From Bacteroidaceae bacterium (lineage in GTDB: Bacteria; Bacteroidota; Bacteroidia; Bacteroidales; Bacteroidaceae): a DNA stretch of 64,000 nucleotides. The position numbers were made by a program, and so were the translations under genes. Shown one piece after another: positions 16,700 to 23,059 of the stretch. The stretch is from positions 1 to 64,000 of the forward strand of contig JAKSIV010000010.1 in NCBI GenBank assembly GCA_024398635.1, in the 5' to 3' direction. A model generated the notes under the pieces. The model worked only from the letters and a program-made list of their open reading frames with translations, had not been told where the DNA came from and ran no database searches. Position 1 is the first letter of the stretch, and each line of letters opens with the position of its first letter.

Positions 16700-16936
16700 A
16701 TGCCTACAATAATGTATCTCTTTGGTTTGCGGTTTTTCTTCTATTCTGAGGAACACTTGCCAATCCACGTCCACGTTCAGAGCGGTGACGGAAAAGCGAA
16801 AATTGATGTAGAGACTCTTGAGGTCTTGGAGAACAAAGGAGTTAAACCCGCAGACCTGAAAAAGGCGGTTGATGCAGTCAAACAGTACCAAGCAGATATA
16901 AGACAGGCATGGATAGAGTATTTTGACGAGGAATAA
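16700..16936 (+). CDS. DUF4160 family protein
   Basis: The 78-residue protein MPTIMYLFGLRFFFYSEEH, then HLPIHVHVQSGDGKAKID, matches the DUF4160 family. These small proteins are nearly always encoded next to a DUF2442 protein and are suspected toxin-antitoxin components; biochemical function is not established. The gene begins 21 nt after the -7 box and ends 3 bp before the DUF2442-HTH gene. Confidence 0.8.
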   Translation: MPTIMYLFGLRFFFYSEEHLPIHVHVQSGDGKAKIDVETLEVLENKGVKPADLKKAVDAVKQYQADIRQAWIEYFDEE

Positions 16937-16939
16937 AGA

Positions 16940-17356
16940 ATGGAACTCATTACGAAACTCTGGTTCGCCGAAGGCAGGATTTATATCCTGACCGACAAGG
17001 GCAATACCTACAGCCGCCCGCTGGAGGCATTTCCTCTGTTGCTTGAGGCTACGCCGGAGCAACGCCAGCGGTTTGTCATCGGCCTTGACGGAGAGGATAT
17101 ACGTTGGGAGGAGATTGATGAGGATATCCACATCAGCAGCTTCTATAATACTGAGGAGCCCAATCCGGACAATGTTATTGCCGATGTATTCCGCCGGTTC
17201 CCGCAGCTGAATGTATCGGAAGTGGCCCGATACATAGGCATCAACAAAAGTCTGCTGTCCCGTTACATCTACGGAATCAAAAAGCCATCCCAGCAGCGCG
17301 CGGACCAGATTCTTGAGGCTATCCGCCAGCTGGGGCGCGAGATGTCGAATATTTGA
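16940..17356 (+). CDS. DUF2442 protein with C-terminal HTH
   Basis: The N-terminal half of this 138-residue protein (WFAEGRIYILTDKGNTYSRPLEAFPLLLEATPEQRQRF) is DUF2442-like. The C-terminal half (LNVSEVARYIGINKSLLSRYIYGIKKPSQQRADQI) is an XRE-like helix-turn-helix. It is the likely antitoxin/autorepressor of the DUF4160 pair and would bind the 18-bp palindrome in the promoter upstream; that link is inference. Confidence 0.78.
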   Translation: MELITKLWFAEGRIYILTDKGNTYSRPLEAFPLLLEATPEQRQRFVIGLDGEDIRWEEIDEDIHISSFYNTEEPNPDNVIADVFRRFPQLNVSEVARYIGINKSLLSRYIYGIKKPSQQRADQILEAIRQLGREMSNI

Positions 17357-17358
17357 AA

Positions 17359-17395
17359 TTGACGCAAAGGGGTCGTTTAACTTTGCGTCATTTTT
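17359..17395. repeat. GACGC palindrome copy
   Basis: TTGACGCAAA, loop GGGGTCGTTTAAC, and TTTGCGTCATTTTT. It begins 3 nt after the DUF2442-HTH stop and is followed by CGCTTATCGGCC, nearly the same downstream tail as the copy at 15353. Confidence 0.85.
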
Positions 17396-17426
17396 CGCTT
17401 ATCGGCCTTATTATGATTGAAAATTA

Positions 17427-17456
17427 TTGCAAAATGATTTAATTTGATTACATTTG
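17427..17456 (+). promoter_or_regulatory. Promoter of the RelB/PIN pair
   Basis: TTG (17427-17429), a 19-nt spacer and TACATTTG (17449-17456) match the Bacteroidota promoter consensus. The predicted start is about 17 nt upstream of the antitoxin ATG. Confidence 0.65.
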
Positions 17457-17478
17457 CACTGATTGTAAAGTATAAATT

Positions 17479-17760
17479 ATGCCGCAGGTTTCAATGACTG
17501 TCCGCATGGACGCTAATCTGAAGTCATCATTTGATGCGCTTTGTAGTCAGTTTGGCATGAGCGCCAATGCTGCAATGAACGTTTTTGCCCGGGCTGTTGT
17601 GCAGAGGGGCAGGATTCCGTTCGATGTTATGTCCGATGAAGTTGCCGCAAGGACTCAGGAGTCTATTGACAAGTTCTGGGCCGAGAAACAGTGGGGCGCA
17701 AGCGAGATCAATTCCTTGTTGGACGAACATTTAAGAACACCATACAAACCGGAAAAATAA
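17479..17760 (+). CDS. RelB/DinJ family antitoxin
   Basis: The protein has 93 residues: VSMTVRMDANLKSSFDALCSQFGMSANAAMNVFARAVVQ is the ribbon-helix-helix DNA-binding region of RelB/DinJ, ending with the IPFD motif. The C-terminal region would bind and neutralise the toxin. The gene is followed after 17 bp by a PIN-domain gene rather than the more usual YafQ/RelE toxin. It probably represses its own promoter. Confidence 0.85.
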   Translation: MPQVSMTVRMDANLKSSFDALCSQFGMSANAAMNVFARAVVQRGRIPFDVMSDEVAARTQESIDKFWAEKQWGASEINSLLDEHLRTPYKPEK

Positions 17761-17777
17761 AGTACATCTTTAATGCC

Positions 17778-18194
17778 ATGAGAACAATAGTCCTTGATAC
17801 GAATTGCCTTCTGGCGATTCTTCCTTCCGTGAGTCCTTATCATAATGTATGGACAGGCATCCTTAAGGGTGATATTTGCTTGTGCGTATCGACCGATATC
17901 CTATCTGAATATGAGGAGATTCTTTCTCTGAAAACTCTGCCTGAGATTGCTGCCAGCGTTATAGAAACACTGTTGAGACTACCTTCTTTGAGAAGAGTCA
18001 GCCCGACTTTTTTCTATAATCTGATCAAGGATGATCCGGATGATAATAAGTTTGTTGATTGCGCTATTTGTGGTAATGCGGAACTGATTGTGACAAATGA
18101 CTCGCATTTTGATATCCTGAAGACTATAAATTTTCCCAAGATTGAAATATCTCGTCTGCAGGATTTTGCCCGGATGTATTGTTATCGGCCTTAA
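17778..18194 (+). CDS. PIN-domain toxin-like ribonuclease
   Basis: The 138 residues from ATG 17778 have PIN acidic residues in IVLDTNCLL (N-terminus), SEYEEIL, DDPDDNKFVDCAI and TNDSHFDIL. This matches the 'putative toxin-antitoxin component, PIN family' group, Mg-dependent RNases. The frame opens upstream, but the ATG at 17778 begins the conserved MRTIVLDTN. It pairs with the RelB-type antitoxin. Its stop codon (18192-18194) abuts the palindrome that also ends the convergent TSCPD gene. Confidence 0.82.
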   Translation: MRTIVLDTNCLLAILPSVSPYHNVWTGILKGDICLCVSTDILSEYEEILSLKTLPEIAASVIETLLRLPSLRRVSPTFFYNLIKDDPDDNKFVDCAICGNAELIVTNDSHFDILKTINFPKIEISRLQDFARMYCYRP

Positions 18195-18234
18195 AAACGC
18201 CGCAAAGGGGTCGTTTAACTTTGCGTCACTTTTT
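18193..18234. repeat. GACGC palindrome between convergent stop codons
   Basis: AAAAACGCCGCAAA, loop GGGGTCGTTTAAC, TTTGCGTCACTTTTTGAG. The + gene (PIN) stops at its left edge. The - gene (TSCPD) stops inside its right arm (TCA at 18226-18228). Position and A/T tracts fit a bidirectional terminator. Confidence 0.85.
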
Positions 18235-18477
18235 GAGTTGTTCCAGGGCGCGGCACAGTTGGTCGGGGCAGGATGTGCCTTTGCCGCCGCAGTCTATTCC
18301 GTTTAAGCGGGCTATTACATCGTCTATTTTCTGACCGGCTACTAAGCGGCTGATTCCCTGCAGGTTGCCGTTGCAGCCGCCCAGGAACGCTACCTGCTGG
18401 ATTACGTCGTTGTCATCGGCCACTACGTCTATCAGTAGTGAGCAGGTTCCTTCTGTCTGATACTGTATGTGTTTCAT
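18226..18477 (-). CDS. TSCPD-domain protein (TIGR03905-like)
   Basis: The 83-residue protein MKHIQYQTEGTCSLLIDV, VAFLGGCNGNLQGISRLV, ending GKGTSCPDQLCRALEQLKK, has the TSCPD motif that names the domain. The domain is related to the C-terminus of vitamin B12-dependent ribonucleotide reductases; the function of the stand-alone form is unknown. The last codons AAA AAG TGA come from the palindromic repeat. A - strand TATCTTTG box (complement of 18486-18493) lies just 9 nt before the start, so the leader is extremely short. Confidence 0.8.
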   Translation of the reverse strand: MKHIQYQTEGTCSLLIDVVADDNDVIQQVAFLGGCNGNLQGISRLVAGQKIDDVIARLNGIDCGGKGTSCPDQLCRALEQLKK

Positions 18478-18494
18478 ATCGTGTGCAAAGATAA

Positions 18495-18518
18495 CAAAAC
18501 GACCCCTTTGCGTCACTT
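18495..18518 (-). repeat. Half copy of the GACGC palindrome
   Basis: Read on the - strand, AAGTGACGCAAAGGGGTCGTT is a left arm and loop without a right arm. It contains the stop codon of the GH5 gene (18513-18515) and runs up to the -7 box of the TSCPD gene. Confidence 0.8.
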
Positions 18519-19613
18519 CATCAGGATGTCAAACATTCCTTTGTCCTTGAAGTCCTGGGTGCGCTGGTCCCAGAAGCCGAAGTCGGCGTCGTAGCACCAG
18601 AGGGTCCAGGCTATGTTGCACTCGTTGAAAATGGAGATCATGTCGGTCATCCAGACGTAGGCCAGATTGCGGGGCGTGCGCTGGTAGGCTCCCCATTCGC
18701 CGCAGAAGAGCTGCAGACCCAGGTCCTGCGCCAGTTTGATTGCATCGGCCATATCATTTTTGATGCGCTCGCGGTTCCACACGGTCAGGCCTTCGTTGTC
18801 GCGGATTATCTTCTGGACCTGCTCAGGGGCTTGCTCATAATCGGCTTGTGATATCAGCTGCCCGGGGTAGTTGACGGTGCCCGTGTATCGGCCCACATCG
18901 GTCCACGACGCGCGGTAGTGGGTCACGAACATGGGGTTGTAGTAGTGGAAACTCAGGATGATGTTCTTGTCGCCGGCGGGGATTCTTAAATCCTTGAACG
19001 TGCCGACGCTCTGCCAACGGTTGGAGCCGATTACCAGCTTGCGGTCGGGTTCCAGCTTGCGCAGCGCGGCGTGCACCTTTTCGACCACCTGATTCCACTG
19101 TTCGGGGTCATCGGCCACGGGTTCGTTCATGAATTCGTAGGCCACCATGCTCACGGGGAAGTGTTTGATGTGGGCCGATAACTGCGTCCACATGTCAATA
19201 AGTTTCTGCAGTTCGGCGGGGTCCTCGTAGAGGGCGTTTTTCTGGCCTTCCTGCAGCACGAAACTGTGGGAGCGGAGGGTGTGCAGGTCCACTATGACGC
19301 GCAGATTGTGCTTGACGGCCCAATCCAGAGCGTTGGTCAGGAGCTGCCAGGCATCGTCCAGACGGTTGCCCTGCTCGTCCCAGAACTGGACCTCGTCTAT
19401 GGGCAGGCGGATGTGGTCAAAACCTAGTTCCCTGATCCGGATCATGTCCTGCTCCTTGATGTGGTTGGCGCGCGCCTGACCCCGTGCCTGCGACTGGCTC
19501 AGCCAATGGCTCACGTTTACTCCGCGTTTTATCTCAAAGCCGTTCTGGGCTTGCGTGGGCGCTGACATCAGCACACTTAGCACTATGACAGCAAGTACTC
19601 TAAACAGTCTCAT
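18513..19613 (-). CDS. Secreted GH5 glycoside hydrolase (endoglucanase-type)
   Basis: The 366 residues from ATG 19613 begin with a signal peptide (MRLFRVLAVIVLSVLMSAPTQAQ). GH5 features include RGVNVSHWL, the acid/base Glu164 in YEFMNEP and nucleophile Glu306 in FCGEWGAY, plus IRLPID and FHYYNP. It cleaves beta-1,4-glucan or a related beta-glycan in the periplasm or outside. A TATATTTG box (complement of 19620-19627) sits right before the start, so the 5' leader is very short. The stop codon lies in a palindrome half copy. Confidence 0.88.
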   Translation of the reverse strand: MRLFRVLAVIVLSVLMSAPTQAQNGFEIKRGVNVSHWLSQSQARGQARANHIKEQDMIRIRELGFDHIRLPIDEVQFWDEQGNRLDDAWQLLTNALDWAVKHNLRVIVDLHTLRSHSFVLQEGQKNALYEDPAELQKLIDMWTQLSAHIKHFPVSMVAYEFMNEPVADDPEQWNQVVEKVHAALRKLEPDRKLVIGSNRWQSVGTFKDLRIPAGDKNIILSFHYYNPMFVTHYRASWTDVGRYTGTVNYPGQLISQADYEQAPEQVQKIIRDNEGLTVWNRERIKNDMADAIKLAQDLGLQLFCGEWGAYQRTPRNLAYVWMTDMISIFNECNIAWTLWCYDADFGFWDQRTQDFKDKGMFDILMK

Positions 19614-19630
19614 ATTCTGCAAATATAGCA

Positions 19631-19669
19631 AAAAGTGACGCAAAGGGGTCGTTTCGTTTTGCGTCATTT
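19631..19669. repeat. GACGC palindrome copy
   Basis: AAAAGTGACGCAAA, loop GGGGTCGTTTCG, TTTTGCGTCATTT. It lies between the GH5 start and the MATE stop, both on the - strand, in terminator position for the MATE gene. Confidence 0.85.
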
Positions 19670-19674
19670 CCACT

Positions 19675-19723
19675 CACCTTAGGGAGAGAATAGGCCGTAC
19701 CTGCGTTCTGTGTCCCTAAGGTG
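19675..19723. terminator. 11-bp inverted repeat containing the MATE stop codon
   Basis: CACCTTAGGGA (19675-19685) and TCCCTAAGGTG (19713-19723) are perfect complements with a 27-nt loop. The MATE stop codon (CTA on +, 19716-19718) is inside the right arm. It lacks a T-run, so an intrinsic terminator is doubtful. Confidence 0.5.
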
Positions 19724-21041
19724 CGGAGTTTGCGGCGGTAAGGAGGATGGCGGACATGATGAGGGCCAGGACATCGGCCAGGTCAACCGCCAGCCAGACG
19801 CCGTCAAGGCCCAGGAACAGGGGCAGCACAAACACCGCTCCAAGCTCAAATACCAGCGTGCGCGCAAACGCCGCCAGTGCCGATACCAGCCCGTTGTTGA
19901 GCGCCGTAAAGTAAGCCGATACAAACATATTGATACCGCAGATCATGAAACTGAGCATATAAAGACGTATGGCATGTGCTGTAAGTGCCTTAAGCTCAAC
20001 GTCATACCCAACAAATATTCCCGCCATGGGTCCGCTCAGCACCTCGGATAGCAAAGTCAGTATGGAGCCCGCCACAAACAGCAGTATCAGGCTTTTACGC
20101 AGCAGCCGCTTAAGCTCTTCATGGTTCTGCGTCCCGTAGTTGTAACTGATGACAGGCGCAATTGCCAGATTGAACCCAATAAAGACCGATGCATACACAA
20201 ACCCAATATACATAAGTATGCCGTAAACAGCCACGCCCTCCTCACCGATAAGACGCATCAGTTGCAGGTTATAACACATGCTGACTACACTCAAAGAAAT
20301 GTTACCCACGTATTCCGACAGCCCGTTGGTGCAGACCTGCAGTATGCTCCGCCCGTTGGTGCGGGTGCGCACAAACCGCAGATGTGTGGTGTTACGGCGC
20401 GATGAAAAGTAGTACAGCGGATAGATGCCGCCCACAGCCATACCAGCCGCAGTAGCAATTGCCGCGCCCGTAAGCCCCCAGTCCAGAACCACAATCAGCA
20501 GCGCATCGAGCACTATGTTGGTTACGCCGCTGATTATGCTCAGATGCGTGCCCATCTGTGGTATCTCGGCCGTCATATAGAGCGAGTGGAACGCCATCTG
20601 AATCATGTATAACGGCATGACCAGCAGCACTATACGCCCGTAATGGACGCTGTACTCCAGCATCTGCCCATCGGCCCCCAACAGAGAGCAAATAGGTCTT
20701 ATGAAAATGTAGAACAGCACGGTTGCCGCCACACCCACCGCAAACAGCGTCTTGACCACCATGCTGAATGCACGGCAAGCGCGCTCCCGGTCGCCCTGGC
20801 CCAGAATCATGGCCACATATGCGCTGCCGCCGGTCCCGAACATAAGGCCGATGGCACCGGTAATCATAATGGCCGGCCAGATAAGGTTGAGGGCCGCAAA
20901 CGGGGTGGTTCCGGTAAAGTTGGATACAAACAGCCCGTCCACGATGCTGTAGACCGATGTGGCCAGCATCATGAGTATGGAGGGCAGCGATGAGCGTATC
21001 ATCCTGCGGTATCCGTAACTTCCGGAGAGTTCAATCTTCAT
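19716..21041 (-). CDS. MATE family efflux transporter
   Basis: The 441 residues from ATG 21041 form about twelve hydrophobic segments. The layout is typical of MATE: RSSLPSILMMLATSVYSIVDGLFVSN at the N-terminus, a GTGGSAYVAMILGQGD loop after helix 2, and a second half with IAPVISYNYG. It probably exports drugs or metabolites using an Na+ or H+ gradient. The upstream extension to 21098 reads through a palindromic repeat and is rejected. TAAATTTG (complement 21051-21058) is a candidate -7 box very near the start. Confidence 0.85.
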   Translation of the reverse strand: MKIELSGSYGYRRMIRSSLPSILMMLATSVYSIVDGLFVSNFTGTTPFAALNLIWPAIMITGAIGLMFGTGGSAYVAMILGQGDRERACRAFSMVVKTLFAVGVAATVLFYIFIRPICSLLGADGQMLEYSVHYGRIVLLVMPLYMIQMAFHSLYMTAEIPQMGTHLSIISGVTNIVLDALLIVVLDWGLTGAAIATAAGMAVGGIYPLYYFSSRRNTTHLRFVRTRTNGRSILQVCTNGLSEYVGNISLSVVSMCYNLQLMRLIGEEGVAVYGILMYIGFVYASVFIGFNLAIAPVISYNYGTQNHEELKRLLRKSLILLFVAGSILTLLSEVLSGPMAGIFVGYDVELKALTAHAIRLYMLSFMICGINMFVSAYFTALNNGLVSALAAFARTLVFELGAVFVLPLFLGLDGVWLAVDLADVLALIMSAILLTAANSAP

Positions 21042-21061
21042 TTCAGTCTGCAAATTTACAC

Positions 21062-21100
21062 AAAAGTGACGCAAAGTTAAACGCCCCCTTTGCGTCACTT
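21062..21100. repeat. GACGC palindrome copy, inverted loop
   Basis: AAAAGTGACGCAAA, loop GTTAAACGCCCCC, TTTGCGTCACTT. The loop is the reverse complement of the usual GGGG-CGTTTAAC, so this copy lies in the other orientation. It is immediately upstream of the MATE start. Confidence 0.85.
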
Positions 21101-21125
21101 ATCCTGGAAAACAACACCATTCTCA

Positions 21126-21355
21126 TTGAGAATACAGACGAACACACTATCTTTGTGAACGTCAAGACCACACACTTGTCGCATAGGCACAAATATTTTG
21201 GGACACCAAGCCCGTTATACAATAAATTGATAACTCTGCGGCACGCCGAGAGGCGATGACCGCTTGCCAAAGATAGTGTGTGGCCTTGATTTTTATTTCA
21301 ACGGGTGTAAAATCGGCGTATTTTATGTAAGTTTGCTCTCGTAATAAGATTAGAA
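21126..21355. promoter_or_regulatory. Leader region of ettA with facing promoter-like boxes and inverted repeats
   Basis: TTG (21126-21128), a 19-nt spacer and TATCTTTG (21148-21155) form a consensus + promoter about 200 nt before ettA. ACACACTATCTTTG (21142-21155) is repeated exactly in inverse at 21268-21281, giving a - strand TATCTTTG box pointing back. The right arm extends to GTGTGTGGCCTTGA and also pairs with TCAAGACCACACAC (21162-21175), so the two pairings compete. No ORF in this spacer is convincing. TAAGTTTG near 21327 is a possible second -7 box. Confidence 0.5.
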
Positions 21356-23050
21356 ATGGCACAGACAACAGCAGACGACAAGAAAATCATCTTCTCCATG
21401 GTGGGGGTGAGCAAGCAGTTCCAGAACAACAAGCAGGTACTCAAGGACATATACCTGAGTTTTTTCTACGGAGCCAAGATAGGTATCATCGGCCTTAACG
21501 GATCAGGTAAATCCACTTTGCTCAAGATAATTGCAGGTATAGAAAAGAGCTATCAGGGACAGGTGGTGTTCAGCCCGGGTTACAGCGTGGGCTATCTGCC
21601 CCAGGAGCCGCAACTGGACCCCGACAAGACTGTCAAGGAGGTGGTCATGGAGGGCGTACAGCAGATATATGACACCCTTAAGGAGTATGATGAGGTAAAC
21701 CATAAGTTTGAGCTCCCTGAATATTATGAGGACCAGGACAAGATGGATGCCTTGATGGCACGTCAGGCAGAGCTTCAGGATATAATTGATGCAACCGATG
21801 CATGGAATATAGACAACCGTCTTGAGCAGGCTATGGATGCTTTGCGCTGTCCCCCCGAGGACCAGAAAACAGGTGTGCTCTCTGGTGGCGAGCGCCGTCG
21901 CGTGGCACTGTGCCGTCTGCTTTTGCAGCAGCCCGATATACTGCTGCTGGATGAGCCTACCAACCATCTGGATGCCGAGAGCATACAGTGGCTGGAGCAG
22001 CACTTGAACCAGTATGCAGGTACGGTAATTGCCGTTACCCATGACCGATACTTCCTGGACAATGTGGCCGGCTGGATTCTGGAACTTGACCGTGGTGAGG
22101 GTATTCCATGGAAGGGCAACTACTCAAGCTGGCTGGAGCAGAAATCACAGCGTCTGGCTCTTGAGGAGAAACAGGCTTCAAAGCGCCGCAAGACTCTGGA
22201 GCGTGAGTTGGAGTGGGTACGTATGGCTCCCAAGGCCCGTCAGGCCAAGGGTAAGGCCCGTCTGAACTCATATGACAAGCTGATGAACGAGGATGTCAAG
22301 GCCAAGGAGGAGAAGCTGGAGATTTTCATCCCCAACGGTCCGCGTCTGGGTAACATGGTTATCGAGGCCAAGGGCGTAGCCAAGGCATTCGGCGACAAGC
22401 TGCTGTTTGATGACCTTAACTTCTCTCTGCCGCCAAACGGAATTGTCGGTGTTATTGGCCCTAACGGTGCCGGTAAGACCACTTTGTTCCGTCTGATAAT
22501 GGGACTTGAGAAGGTTGACAAGGGTACGTTTGAGATAGGTGAGACCGTAAAGATTGCATACGTCGATCAGCAGCATAAGGATATCGATCCTGAAAAGAGT
22601 GTCTATCAGGTGGTCAGCGGCGGCAATGAGATTATCCGCATGGGCGGCCGTGACATCAACGCCCGCGCCTATCTGGGCCGATTCAACTTTACCGGCGCCG
22701 ATCAGGAGAAAAAGTGCGGTGTACTGTCCGGCGGTGAGCGTAACCGTCTGCAACTGGCCATGGCACTCAAGGAGGAGGGCAACGTATTGCTGCTTGATGA
22801 GCCTACCAACGATATCGACGTGAACACCCTGCGTGCCCTTGAGGAGGGTCTGGACGATTTTGCAGGCTGCGCCGTCGTGGTAAGCCATGACCGCTGGTTC
22901 CTGGATCGTATCTGCACGCACATCCTATCATTCGAGGGAGACTCCAAGGTTGTCTTCTATGAGGGATCGTACAGCGAGTATGAGGACTACAAAATAAAGC
23001 AACTTGGCTACCAGGAGCCTAAGCGCATACACTATCGTAAACTTCAGTAA
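21356..23050 (+). CDS. ettA: ABC-F translation factor EttA
   Basis: The 564-residue protein has two ABC domains and no membrane segments. Walker A motifs are GLNGSGKST and GPNGAGKTT, signatures LSGGERRRV and LSGGERNRL, and Walker B LLLDEPTNHLD and LLLDEPTNDID. The linker between the domains and the arm insertion (GEGIPWKGNYSSWLEQK) match the energy-dependent translational throttle subgroup, not antibiotic-resistance ABC-F proteins. EttA binds the ribosomal E site and gates the first elongation steps according to ATP/ADP ratio. The next gene starts 9 bp downstream. Confidence 0.92.
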   Translation: MAQTTADDKKIIFSMVGVSKQFQNNKQVLKDIYLSFFYGAKIGIIGLNGSGKSTLLKIIAGIEKSYQGQVVFSPGYSVGYLPQEPQLDPDKTVKEVVMEGVQQIYDTLKEYDEVNHKFELPEYYEDQDKMDALMARQAELQDIIDATDAWNIDNRLEQAMDALRCPPEDQKTGVLSGGERRRVALCRLLLQQPDILLLDEPTNHLDAESIQWLEQHLNQYAGTVIAVTHDRYFLDNVAGWILELDRGEGIPWKGNYSSWLEQKSQRLALEEKQASKRRKTLERELEWVRMAPKARQAKGKARLNSYDKLMNEDVKAKEEKLEIFIPNGPRLGNMVIEAKGVAKAFGDKLLFDDLNFSLPPNGIVGVIGPNGAGKTTLFRLIMGLEKVDKGTFEIGETVKIAYVDQQHKDIDPEKSVYQVVSGGNEIIRMGGRDINARAYLGRFNFTGADQEKKCGVLSGGERNRLQLAMALKEEGNVLLLDEPTNDIDVNTLRALEEGLDDFAGCAVVVSHDRWFLDRICTHILSFEGDSKVVFYEGSYSEYEDYKIKQLGYQEPKRIHYRKLQ

Positions 23051-23059
23051 TTGTAAATT

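Noticed and set aside
15353..18234. CRISPR array from the recurring GACGC repeats
   Set aside because: Copies are palindromic, separated by whole genes, irregular in spacing, and no cas genes are present.
18478..18516. N-terminal extension of the TSCPD protein
   Set aside because: The extra codons are translated repeat sequence and promoter; family similarity starts at ATG 18477.
20121..20993. Overlapping + strand frames opposite the MATE gene
   Set aside because: Shadow frames of a GC-rich membrane protein gene; no hydrophobic or catalytic pattern.
21503..22921. Long - strand frames opposite ettA
   Set aside because: Antisense shadows of a highly conserved ABC-F gene.
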